Position numbers and translations under genes: made by a program | The notes under the pieces: model-generated | The model's input: the letters and a program-made list of their open reading frames with translations, nothing else | What the model was told of the DNA's origin: nothing | Databases searched by the model: none | Shown here: positions 1-7,303 of the stretch, piece after piece | Position numbering within the stretch: the first letter of the stretch is position 1 | Layout: each line of letters begins with the position of its first letter | Assembly: GCA_005223375.1 (NCBI GenBank) | Contig: RXOD01004861.1 | Span: 1-17,675 of the forward strand | Length of the DNA stretch: 17,675 nucleotides | Reading direction: 5' to 3' | Origin: Amoebophrya sp. AT5.2 | Taxonomy: Eukaryota; Sar; Dinophyceae; Syndiniales; Amoebophryaceae

Positions 1-1
1 C

Positions 2-1393
2 CCCCTTCCTCGGAAGGAGGACTCCTTCGCGTGGTTTGCGGGGGCGGTGGACCGGGAAAACGCCGACTTGAACATCTCACTGTACATCAGGTCGGGAGCG
101 GTCTTCCACGAAGAGGACGAGGCAGCTTCGCACCTACTAAGTCAGATAGAGTCTATTTCTACATGGCTGAAGCAGGTGCGGCCGAAAGCTCGAGGGGTAG
201 CGGTTGGCGTCGACCTCAACCTACCGCACAAAACCGGTTCAGTGCCAGAGCTGCTGCAGTCAATCCAGGCCGCGCAACGACTAAACGCCTTTACCCGAGG
301 GCTGATTGCGAAATTAATAACGGCAGTGGCGGTCGGAACCATCCCAATAAATTTGGAAGGAAGAAAGACTTATCAGGGTATCACCACACCTGACCTGGTT
401 TTGGTTTCTCCGAGTATCTGCGAAAGTATTGAGCGGCGCCCTGCTCTACTTGCGCAATTCTCAGCTGGAGGAGGAGACGAAAGCGGGCTGGTAATCTTGG
501 AGGACGAGGACACCGAAAACGTCGGCGACCAGATGAGATTCCAGGACCACGCTGCTATCCAGCTGCAGGCGAACTCTTCTTCCTCGACGAGCGACCAGAT
601 AAGCAGCTGCCCCGAAGACGTAGCGTGGTGGAAGAAGTACTGGCATCCCAGCACAAGGAAAGCCTTCCACGAGCAACAGATGGCAGCAGTAGTCAAACCA
701 GGAGAAGACGCAGCAATGATTTTTGGAAGGCTGGCCGAGATTCGCATTCTGCCCTTCAATTTCTTGCCAGTGGACGGGAAGGCAAGGGGAGAGCCGTCAT
801 TTCGAGCGGTCACAGAGGTGGAAAAGTACGAACTGTGTCGCTTTGCGATCAAATCAGAAAGAACAGTCCCTCCTCTCAACGAGTCAGAGAAGCAGGAGTT
901 CCTTCAGCTAGCCGCCCCAGCCGCCGCTGCCACGTCAGTGCTAGCCTACGAGGAGGCTATCGCCCGAGCGATGGTCGCGGCGTCGTACGCAGTTCCGCGC
1001 GAAGTTTCCGCTGCAGAAGGGCAGAAGAAACGAACCGCAGCCAAGGAGCGAAAAGCCTCCTGCTTAAGAGAAGCAGAAAAGGAGTGCTTAGGACTCAAGC
1101 GCGGGGAGCCGGTAACCAGGATCGCTGGAGTTACTGTGGATGGCTTCGTCGTTCCATCGGCACTGGCCGCCCTTCACGCGACAGCGCGTAACTTCCTTGC
1201 CAAGCCCGCAATGGTAAAGAAAATGTTCGGGCAAGATAAAAATCAACTCGACTACCCGAAGTGGTTGAGGCAGCTGCTGCAGGTCGCGAAGCAGTGCGCT
1301 CCCTTCCCCGTCACACCCCGCATCTTCGACCAGCAAGAGCTGGCAGCTATGGAAGACGAAATCCAGGGACCAGCGGGAGTGCGGGCAAAGTAA
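2..1393 (+). CDS. Retrotransposon APE-type endonuclease domain, partial (runs off left edge)
   Basis: The open frame continues to the left edge, so the GTG at 47 is not a real start. Three endonuclease/exonuclease/phosphatase-family signatures appear in the right order: VGVDLNLPH (203-229), keeping the Asp and Asn of the GDxN box; TTPDLVLVSPS (383-415), matching the PDL-x-L-x-S box of ingi/L1Tc/R1-like LINE endonucleases; and QDHAAIQ (542-562), matching the terminal SDH box with the catalytic His. In this family the enzyme nicks target DNA to prime reverse transcription. After the endonuclease come about 280 residues of basic/acidic linker with no recognised motif. The closing TAA (1391-1393) lies inside a perfect GTAAGT donor sequence (1390-1395), so the frame may not really end here. 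The N-terminal half of the domain (catalytic Glu) is beyond the window. Confidence 0.65.
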   Translation, partial: PLPRKEDSFAWFAGAVDRENADLNISLYIRSGAVFHEEDEAASHLLSQIESISTWLKQVRPKARGVAVGVDLNLPHKTGSVPELLQSIQAAQRLNAFTRGLIAKLITAVAVGTIPINLEGRKTYQGITTPDLVLVSPSICESIERRPALLAQFSAGGGDESGLVILEDEDTENVGDQMRFQDHAAIQLQANSSSSTSDQISSCPEDVAWWKKYWHPSTRKAFHEQQMAAVVKPGEDAAMIFGRLAEIRILPFNFLPVDGKARGEPSFRAVTEVEKYELCRFAIKSERTVPPLNESEKQEFLQLAAPAAAATSVLAYEEAIARAMVAASYAVPREVSAAEGQKKRTAAKERKASCLREAEKECLGLKRGEPVTRIAGVTVDGFVVPSALAALHATARNFLAKPAMVKKMFGQDKNQLDYPKWLRQLLQVAKQCAPFPVTPRIFDQQELAAMEDEIQGPAGVRAK

Positions 1394-1406
1394 GTTTTTC
1401 AAACTA

Positions 1407-1844
1407 ATGACCGCTGCGCAAAGAACTGCACTTCGCCGGCTTTACGAGGAACAGTGCAGCCGAATCCAGACGGCCCCCGACGCAGAGAGCTTGCACAAGA
1501 CGATCGAAAAGCCAGTTCTTTTCGGCACGTTACTCGCCAAAGCAAGCGCTGTATCCGACGTCGGGAAAATTCGGCTCGTATTCTCCGAAGCTCTTCCGGA
1601 ACGCCACCTGGACCGGATTGCTGGAAAAGAAGTTCAGTCAAAACAGATGAAGACCGACGCGGCTCGGAACGCTAACTATTGCTGCCGGCGGGATCCCCGG
1701 AATTTCGCTGCTAACAACAGAAATGCGTCGAAAAGATCAGGCAGCATTTCTCCACTCGAAGTCGTGCAACACGGGCAACAGCGCCAGCAGTCTGGAGGGA
1801 GGATTGCAAGCGGACGACCACCTCGAGCAGTGCTTTATTTTTAA
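1407..1844 (+). CDS. Bridging open frame between endonuclease and reverse transcriptase segments
   Basis: This frame is open from about 1392 to 1844. Only roughly its first 80 codons look like protein (LRRLYEEQCSRI, DVGKIRLVFSEALPERH). Beyond about 1650 it overlaps the reverse transcriptase frame and turns Ser/Gln/Arg-rich, so the second half is probably a shadow. It would join the endonuclease frame if bases 1390-1423 (GT...AG, 34 nt) were removed: codon 1388-1389 plus 1424 restores phase. It would then need a +1 shift after 1650 to reach the reverse transcriptase frame. It is best read as part of the same element's linker/finger region, disrupted by indels or joined by non-canonical means. 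It is not likely to be an independent gene. Confidence 0.35.
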   Translation: MTAAQRTALRRLYEEQCSRIQTAPDAESLHKTIEKPVLFGTLLAKASAVSDVGKIRLVFSEALPERHLDRIAGKEVQSKQMKTDAARNANYCCRRDPRNFAANNRNASKRSGSISPLEVVQHGQQRQQSGGRIASGRPPRAVLYF

Positions 1845-3753
1845 GGCGTCTGCTGATTTCCAGATGATGTTTGATACCATGGGCCCCCGCCTCGCGATGG
1901 TGTCCTACAGGGAAATCGGGGCCCATCCAGTTGTGGCACTGCGAGAACTCCTTCGCTTGGCGACAAGAGTGCTATTCTTTACGGCAGAAGGATGGCATCT
2001 ACAGGTGAGGCGGTGCTTTTACTCTCTTCAAGGCACCAACTCGGCAATGTCAGTTGGATCCATGCTGTTGTCTCCCTTTCTGCTGGCGGTGCGAGGATTC
2101 CTGAGAAACTGCTATGACGATGCCACCGCCGAAGTGAAGAGCTTGGCCGACCTGCAGACCGCGGCAGAGGGCTTCAAGAAGGAAATGGACGAACTGGCGA
2201 ACATTATCCAAAGCGATGACTACTCCCTCGAAGACGTAGCCGTCGAACATCACAAGGAGCAAAGCCCTGATCGCAATAGGAGGAGACGACTTTTCGACGC
2301 AGCTGAAACAGCGTCGGCAACGAAATCAAGCAGCACCAGCCTCGTCATCGACACAGTTGCAGTCGTTGATGATACCGAAATCAGCTTCCCGTTCCGGCGT
2401 CGAGCCATCCAAGACGGCCGGCTGCGTCTGATATGGAACGCGATTCGACTGCAGCTGGAGAAATACGCGCAGACCCTGGAGATGTTTGTTGCGCTGAAAA
2501 AGTGCGAACGCATGGTCATCGGCACAAGTGCCGCGCATCTTTCAGCAGCCGAAGAACAACAAATCGCCGAGTTTACTCAGCTCTTCGGTCGACAAATAAA
2601 GTTGCAGAAACAAATCAAGCTGTTCGGCTACCCAATAAGCAACATCAGCGGCGGTGCGGCGGAGCGTCGAGCTCTGAGCAGCGCAATCAGGATTGGGATC
2701 TTCTTCGCCGAAGCGATTCTTGGTCGGGTGCTGCGAAAACGCAAAGGGACAAAGATCGCCCCCGCGGAAGTAGCACAACTACACCAATGGCTCACCACAT
2801 CTAAAATCCAACACCTACTTGCGGCGGGGCTGGTAAGGACGGGCGCGCAAGCAGATTCGGCGACGCGCGAAGTGATTCAACAAATCACGATCAGTCGACT
2901 TCGGGCATTCGGAATCTCCGCCGAGTTGGCCGCAAAGGCAAAGGACCTCTTCACCGACGCTGCACTGACTATGCTAAAGCGGACCATCCGGCGCGCTGCG
3001 CTCAAAGCGATAGCAACAACCGGGATTACGACTGCCTCTGTTTTTCTCCAGCATGCCTGCTTTGGTATGTCTGAAGACGAAGCGGAGGACCGGAGAAAAG
3101 TCCTCCAGTCATCAGCTACACCGGTGCCGGAAAAACTCATAGGGAGCGCGGCTTTTCATGAGGGCGAAGGCACGGAAGAAGACGCTGAGTGGATCATCTT
3201 CCCTTTAGCTGCTGCCGCGGTTGGGCTGCGCAGAAGGGGTGAAAACGAGAGCATCGCCTTCTCCGCAGTGCTGCCTGACGAAAGCCAGATTTGCAGCGGC
3301 CATGTTCTTGTGTCATCTAAAAGGACAGCAGCCATTGCGCTGGCTGCAGCTAGCGCGGCGACTACAAGCAAACGGCCAAGCATTGCCGTTAAAGTTCTTT
3401 GCTGCTGGGAAAGAGCCACCGTGGCTCACCACATACTGCGGGACGCGGAGTGCGAGCTTAAATTCACTCTCGACGGCGGACACAGCGGGGGTCCTCCCCC
3501 CCCACGATGCCGGACCAAACACGTGACGGAGGTGAAGTACTACTCCCCAGCGGCATGGGAGCGAAAAAAGGGCGGCTTCGAGGAGGACGACGAAAGTTCC
3601 GGCAACAGCAACGAGGGCGACGGTTGGCAGGATGAGCTGCGCGAGTTTTTAGCAGATACGGAAGACGCGCGATCGATGAGAAAGCTTCGAGAAGACCTGA
3701 AGCACATACTGGCTGATGACGCGGGAAGCGCCGAGGCCGGAGACGTAGCTTAA
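1651..3753 (+). CDS. Retrotransposon reverse transcriptase domain and C-terminal extension
   Basis: The frame opens after a TGA at 1648-1650; the first Met is at 1723. Reverse transcriptase signatures are visible: motif A as ADFQMMFD (1852-1875); motif B as LQG followed by SVGSMLLSPFLLAVRGFL (2026-2103); motif C as AVVDD (2359-2373), a variant of the YADD box; and motif D/thumb entry as KKCERMVIG (2497-2523). Next comes FGYPISNISG (about 2623-2652), which resembles the YLGxxI region of LINE thumbs. The spacing from B to C, about 110 residues, is much longer than the usual 35-40; an acidic and Arg-rich insert fills it. The ~250 C-terminal residues have no recognised zinc knuckle or RNase H. 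The protein lacks an obvious start and was probably made as the end of a longer polyprotein. The VVDD core would be compatible with activity, but the frame breaks upstream argue for a dead copy. Confidence 0.65.
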   Translation, partial: RPTRLGTLTIAAGGIPGISLLTTEMRRKDQAAFLHSKSCNTGNSASSLEGGLQADDHLEQCFIFKASADFQMMFDTMGPRLAMVSYREIGAHPVVALRELLRLATRVLFFTAEGWHLQVRRCFYSLQGTNSAMSVGSMLLSPFLLAVRGFLRNCYDDATAEVKSLADLQTAAEGFKKEMDELANIIQSDDYSLEDVAVEHHKEQSPDRNRRRRLFDAAETASATKSSSTSLVIDTVAVVDDTEISFPFRRRAIQDGRLRLIWNAIRLQLEKYAQTLEMFVALKKCERMVIGTSAAHLSAAEEQQIAEFTQLFGRQIKLQKQIKLFGYPISNISGGAAERRALSSAIRIGIFFAEAILGRVLRKRKGTKIAPAEVAQLHQWLTTSKIQHLLAAGLVRTGAQADSATREVIQQITISRLRAFGISAELAAKAKDLFTDAALTMLKRTIRRAALKAIATTGITTASVFLQHACFGMSEDEAEDRRKVLQSSATPVPEKLIGSAAFHEGEGTEEDAEWIIFPLAAAAVGLRRRGENESIAFSAVLPDESQICSGHVLVSSKRTAAIALAAASAATTSKRPSIAVKVLCCWERATVAHHILRDAECELKFTLDGGHSGGPPPPRCRTKHVTEVKYYSPAAWERKKGGFEEDDESSGNSNEGDGWQDELREFLADTEDARSMRKLREDLKHILADDAGSAEAGDVA

Positions 3754-4389
3754 CTTATTAAAACATTCCCTCGTAACTAAAAGCAAGCAACCCAACGTTG
3801 AACATCACAAATTCCCTACTCTGAATACTTTGGCCTTCGTGTCGCCATCAAATGCTCGGCGCGCGTAATATAATCAAGACCTTCGTGTCGCCTCCTACAA
3901 AATAAATAATTTGACCTTCGTGTCCGCGCCACTAACAACGCTGTTTTAAATCGGTGTCCGTTTCTGATAGCTTCCCAACCTATTCTGTATTAAACAGCTT
4001 ATCTTTCGACGACAGTTAAACTTTGATATTAGGCCTTCGTGCCACGCTGAATGCTAGAGCCCAAGATCAGCTGCGAATAAATGTACACAGATGTAAGTCG
4101 TTATGTGGAGCGGCAGCTTCCAACTATGCTGGAAGCCAGAATTTAGAAACGAAGCCACCGCCGTCAGCACATGGCCAAGAATCCCGGCAATGCGGACGAG
4201 TTTCGACCACTTCAGCGAGGCCTCCGGAATTCGAGAAACGCAACGTCCTCGACTACAAGGGAAGAGGGACTCCGACATCGTCTCGACACGACAGGAGCTG
4301 GAGCGTCGAATCGACATCGATTACCACGCTACGTACAAATCATCTAGTAACGCCTTCGTGCGCCTATGAAGTGTAGAACTAATCTATAA
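3754..4389 (+). other. Non-coding interval: retroelement tail and upstream side of the discoidin/PAN gene
   Basis: No convincing protein is seen in these 636 bases; short ATG frames at 4023-4376 and 4103-4369 look random. The first 300 bases are AT-rich and hold the CCTTCGTG repeats. A perfect 7-bp hairpin lies at 4116-4122/4130-4136 (GCTTCCA/TGGAAGC, 7-nt loop). A GTAAGT donor-like sequence is at 4093-4098. Branch-like ACTAAT and TAACTAA sequences (around 4378-4394) precede a pyrimidine-rich stretch ending in CGGAG at 4430. That stretch is a plausible splice acceptor for the downstream gene, whose frame has no ATG before 4519. Confidence 0.5.
3832..4047 (+). repeat. Dispersed CCTTCGTG-type repeat cluster in the retroelement 3' tail
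   Basis: Four copies of a 13-18 base GC-rich motif sit in otherwise AT-rich sequence: GGCCTTCGTGTCGCC at 3832-3846, GACCTTCGTGTCGCC at 3878-3892, GACCTTCGTGTCCGCGCC at 3913-3930 and GGCCTTCGTGCCACGC at 4032-4047. The spacings (46, 35 and 119 bases) are irregular, so this is not a simple tandem array. A weaker match, CGCCTTCGTGCGCC, is at 4351-4364. All copies point the same way. They may be a recognition element for the element's own reverse transcriptase or relics of nested insertions; the sequence alone does not decide. Confidence 0.7.
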
Positions 4390-6861
4390 CTAAAAGGGTT
4401 TTCATCACGCCCACCGGACTTTCTTCGGAGACCTCCGCTGAGTCCGCGCTATCACGACGACGGCACGAAGGACATCTATGGGCTGCAAAAAGAAGAAGGC
4501 TCCGGGGTCACGGGAGCAATGTATCACCCCTGGATGGTGATCGACCTTGGCGAGCCCATGACCGTAACGGGCGTGCAGATTCAGCGGCGTTCCGGCTACG
4601 ACCCTATGAACAAAAATGAGTACGTTTCCGCCGTGCGCGTCGCGACCAGCATGGTGGAGCCGGAATACCCCCCCGTCAACCTAGGCACCGGCGGCGGGGC
4701 TTTCGGTAATCGGCTCCGTCCCGACGTTATGGACTCTTGCACTGTCGCCAAGCGGGGCGGAGCGACGAGGCAACAGGGGGCGAGCGGCATCTTGCCGCCC
4801 GTGCTGCCGGGGGAAACGGAAAGCTCAGCGCCGGCAAACTTGAACTCCTCGGCAAGCGCATTCGTTGAAGGTGGAAGTAGCATCGATCAGGCCCAGGCGC
4901 CGTCGCTGATGCAGATAGAAGGACAACGTCGACGACGAGAGAGCGAAAGCGAAACTACGGAGAGGGACGCCGGCGACTATATTCACTTTCCGTCGGTGAT
5001 TTTCGACCGCACGACGCTGCAGGCGGCTCCCTACCAGAAGGGGGGGGAGGAGACCACGCTGTTTTGGACCGGCTACGACATCGACGCCGTCGGCTGGGCG
5101 GACGTGCGGTTCCGGGACAGCGTCTTGGCCAGGTACGTGAAGATTTTCGCCTATGAGTGCAACAACCACTGCAGCATGCGCGCGCGGGTGCGGGTGATAA
5201 AACGCGACGGCTGCTTCACGACCAACTTCTACATGGTGGGCGGAGAGGCGTTCCGGAAGATGGCGAAAGTAAGAGGGGGGCAGTACAAGGTGCGCGATTT
5301 CGCGAAGGACCATCTGATGGGCACGAACCCGGTCACGGGCCAGCTGTGGCCGCTGCGGAACGCTACGAGCGCGGTCGAGTGCCAGCAGCGCTGCCTCAAC
5401 AGTGTCGGGTGCGAGTACTTCACCTACTTCCGCGGCAAGGCGGAGTTCGCCGTCGGGAACGGTGTCAGCCTCGAAAAAGACATGCAGGCCAAGAATCTTT
5501 GCTTCCTGCAGAACCGGGACGCGGTTCCGCTCCCGCTCCGGGGGCGCATCTGGAACGGGTTGATGGCCGGCGTGGAGCCGTTGCCCCCCCTGCTCGATTT
5601 GCTCGCCGCCAGTTCGCGCACCGGCACGAAATTTTGCCACAGCGGCGGCCCGGGGATGCGCGTCCAGAGCTCGAATCTGCACCGCCGCGCGATCGTGTTC
5701 TCGCCAAAGGAGTGCCAAAAACTCTGCGAGCAGACGGACGAGTGTGAATACTTCTCGTTCTGGGCGGACGGAGGATGCTCGCTCTTCCGAAAGCACGCGA
5801 AAAAACTGCGGAACAGTTTGACGGGCGTGGCGGTGTGGTCCGCGTCCAAAACCTGCACCAGTGGCAGCAGTATCCCATCCTCGCACAAAAAAAACCTATG
5901 TGACCTCACGGATAAAAGTACTACTAATGGCGGAGATGGAGATGGTGGGACTCGGACTGCGACTGCAAGGGGGAAGGTCGCTTCTTCCGAATCTGTCGCG
6001 TTTCTGGAAAATCAAGCAGGAACAAGTCGGGACTTCTTGAAGGGAATCTTCACCAAGAAGAAAAAAATTGACAACGACTTCGACTTCTGCTTCACGCAGG
6101 GCCAGCGGTACACGGGGGGCCGGCAAGTGAGTTCGTTCGGGACGCTTGACGACGGGATGGGGTACGCCGTCGGCACGAGTGTTTTCGTGCGGTTTTCACG
6201 TACAACGGGGAGCTCCCACTCTCTGTACGTGAAAACCCCACGGGAGTGCCAGCTGCGTTGCGCGACGACGCCGAGCTGCTACTACTTCACGCACCGCGAC
6301 GTAGGGCAAGGGTACTGCCATTTGCAGACGTATGACGCAGTTCTGTCCACAGGAACGCTCAGTCCCGTGGGGTGGGCCGGCGGAACGGTCACAAGTGGCG
6401 GGCGGATTTGTCGCGAAAGTTTAAGCAGACTCCAACAGAAGTCCAAATCCAGCGGAGAAGACGGAGAAGGTGGATCGGATCCGTTCACGAAAGTGGGGGA
6501 CGTTGTAAAAACTATGCCCAAAAAGTGCCCGTCGTCAGCGTCGCAAGCCGACGCTGTGGAAGAAGCAGGAGGAGATCCTGGAGCTGGTGCAACCTCCACG
6601 ACAGCCAGCGGCTCCAGTCGTTACGAAGATTTCCTGCTGGCAGACTGGGAAATAAAAGTGGTGTGCGATAGTAAAATAAGTTCCTACCACTTGCAGTTCT
6701 ACAGCGAGGAGCGAGACCCGCTGTGCAAAGACGATAAGGATCGCCGGCTACTCAAGTGCAAGGTTAAGACGATCGATTCATTGAAGAGAACCCTCGTCCG
6801 GTCGATCTCGTCCTCAACGAGAAGAAACCTCCACTTTCCCATCTTCCAAAGAGAGACATAG
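4390..6861 (+). CDS. F5/8 type C (discoidin) + triple PAN/apple-domain protein, 5' end unresolved
   Basis: The frame opens after TAA 4387-4389; the first ATG (4519) falls inside the discoidin domain, just before PWMVIDLG. A true start must therefore lie in an upstream exon. Numbering from 4519, residues 1-65 and about 166-228 match the two halves of an F5/8 type C fold (WMVIDLGEPMTVTGVQIQRR; then RDSVLARYVKIFAYE). A low-complexity insert of about 100 residues separates them. Three Cys-rich modules follow with apple/PAN spacing: Cys 232/288/292/298/328 (CQQRC), 373/399/403/409/420/446 (CQKLC) and 524/577/581/587/600/631 (CQLRC), each with a CxYF element. Such domains bind glycans, lipids or protein ligands on cell surfaces, and PAN modules occur in apicomplexan micronemal adhesins, so an extracellular adhesion role is likely. 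No membrane span is visible. The C-terminal tail (after about 640) is Ser/Gly-rich and then Lys-rich, with no known domain. Confidence 0.75.
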   Translation, partial: LKGFSSRPPDFLRRPPLSPRYHDDGTKDIYGLQKEEGSGVTGAMYHPWMVIDLGEPMTVTGVQIQRRSGYDPMNKNEYVSAVRVATSMVEPEYPPVNLGTGGGAFGNRLRPDVMDSCTVAKRGGATRQQGASGILPPVLPGETESSAPANLNSSASAFVEGGSSIDQAQAPSLMQIEGQRRRRESESETTERDAGDYIHFPSVIFDRTTLQAAPYQKGGEETTLFWTGYDIDAVGWADVRFRDSVLARYVKIFAYECNNHCSMRARVRVIKRDGCFTTNFYMVGGEAFRKMAKVRGGQYKVRDFAKDHLMGTNPVTGQLWPLRNATSAVECQQRCLNSVGCEYFTYFRGKAEFAVGNGVSLEKDMQAKNLCFLQNRDAVPLPLRGRIWNGLMAGVEPLPPLLDLLAASSRTGTKFCHSGGPGMRVQSSNLHRRAIVFSPKECQKLCEQTDECEYFSFWADGGCSLFRKHAKKLRNSLTGVAVWSASKTCTSGSSIPSSHKKNLCDLTDKSTTNGGDGDGGTRTATARGKVASSESVAFLENQAGTSRDFLKGIFTKKKKIDNDFDFCFTQGQRYTGGRQVSSFGTLDDGMGYAVGTSVFVRFSRTTGSSHSLYVKTPRECQLRCATTPSCYYFTHRDVGQGYCHLQTYDAVLSTGTLSPVGWAGGTVTSGGRICRESLSRLQQKSKSSGEDGEGGSDPFTKVGDVVKTMPKKCPSSASQADAVEEAGGDPGAGATSTTASGSSRYEDFLLADWEIKVVCDSKISSYHLQFYSEERDPLCKDDKDRRLLKCKVKTIDSLKRTLVRSISSSTRRNLHFPIFQRET

Positions 6862-6994
6862 ATTTCGTTTTAGATGCTCCCACTCGTCGTCGTCCCATGC
6901 CAGAAGATGAAAGTGAAACCCTGCGGTAGTTAGTTGTCCTTGTCCGTGCTGGGGTCTAGTTGTGGTTGAGGTTGGTTTGGTATTGAGTTGGTAC

Positions 6995-7028
6995 AATAAA
7001 GACAAAGAACACCAGGCCTGCGCCTGGT
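6995..7028 (+). terminator. Possible mRNA 3'-end signal: AATAAA followed by perfect hairpin
   Basis: AATAAA at 6995-7000 is followed 10 bases later by ACCAGGC-CTGC-GCCTGGT (7011-7028), a 7-bp perfect stem with a 4-base loop. It lies 134-167 bases past the stop of the PAN-domain gene, a sensible place for 3'-end formation. Whether this organism uses AATAAA is unknown, so the polyadenylation reading is inference; the hairpin itself is certain. Confidence 0.4.
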
Positions 7029-7240
7029 ACTATTTTATGTTTGCTTTGATTGGGTTGTCTTGTTGGAGTCTCCGTCTTGGACTCGGATTTATTTGGTTTC
7101 GCTTTCGTACTTGCTTCAACTTGCCCGCATAGTTGGTCCCGGCTGCGCCACCATGGTATCCACCCCCAGCCGTGCCCTTGCAGCTAGAGGGGAGTAGAAT
7201 TCTGCCTGGTAATCGTCGCGGCTTGCATGATTTGCTGTCG

Positions 7241-7266
7241 TACTAACTTATTTCGTCCCGTTGTAG
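7241..7266 (+). promoter_or_regulatory. Strong 3' splice-acceptor candidate (TACTAAC ... TTGTAG)
   Basis: TACTAAC at 7241-7247 is the full branch-point consensus known from yeast. A T/C-rich stretch follows and ends in TTGTAG at 7266, a 19-base distance that fits a functional acceptor. Two donors are possible: GTATCC at 7156, directly after the strong-context ATG, or GTAATC at 7209. Splicing 7156 to 7266 gives ATG joined to an open frame at 7267. Splicing at 7209 reaches that frame without an ATG. Confidence 0.5.
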
Positions 7267-7303
7267 GTGGCAGCAAAAATCATCAAGCACCGGCCGCTAT
7301 TAA

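Larger units (their letters stand above)
1..4047 (+). mobile_element. 3' portion of a non-LTR (LINE-type) retrotransposon, endonuclease + reverse transcriptase, apparently frame-disrupted
   Basis: The left part of the window reads as the downstream half of a LINE polyprotein. In order it has the C-terminal half of an APE/EEP-family endonuclease (202-550), a linker, reverse transcriptase motifs A (1855-1875), B (2026-2034), C (2362-2373) and D (2497-2520), a stop at 3751-3753, and an AT-rich tail. The coding sequence lies in three successive frames (2-1390, about 1424-1650, 1651-3753). The copy is therefore either decayed or depends on splicing or frameshifting. No LTRs, integrase or RNase H motif were seen. 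The tail carries four CCTTCGTG-type repeats (3832-4047). The 3' end is uncertain, because no poly-A or target-site duplication could be fixed; it could lie anywhere from 4050 to about 4385. The 5' part of the element is outside the window. Confidence 0.7.
6862..7303 (+). other. Intergenic interval between the PAN-domain gene and the repeat membrane-protein gene
   Basis: No long coding frame is seen. The left half is GT-rich 3'-flank with AATAAA (6995-7000) and a perfect hairpin (7011-7028). The right half probably holds 5' sequence of the next gene: an ATG in strong context (GCCACCATGG, ATG at 7153-7155), then a branch-point-like TACTAAC (7241-7247) and acceptor TTGTAG (7261-7266). The frame after the acceptor (from 7267) stays open until 7351. 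Confidence 0.5.

Noticed and set aside
2119..2130. CYDD as the reverse transcriptase catalytic motif C
   Set aside because: The VVDD box at 2362-2373 is followed at the usual distance by a KKCERMVIG motif D, so it fits better; CYDD is probably within an insert.
4081..4098. ATGTACACAGAT followed by GTAAGT as a first exon of the discoidin/PAN gene
   Set aside because: The donor looks good, but the nearest acceptor candidates (ending 4430 and 4442) do not join in phase with the long frame. The link is not supported.
4351..4364. CGCCTTCGTGCGCC as a fifth member of the tail repeat
   Set aside because: It shares only the 8-base core and lies 300 bases away outside the AT-rich tail; it may be chance.
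4825..5886. 353-codon minus-strand frame
   Set aside because: It lies wholly opposite the discoidin/PAN gene and is Arg/Ala/His-rich as expected of an antisense shadow; the plus strand carries real domains.
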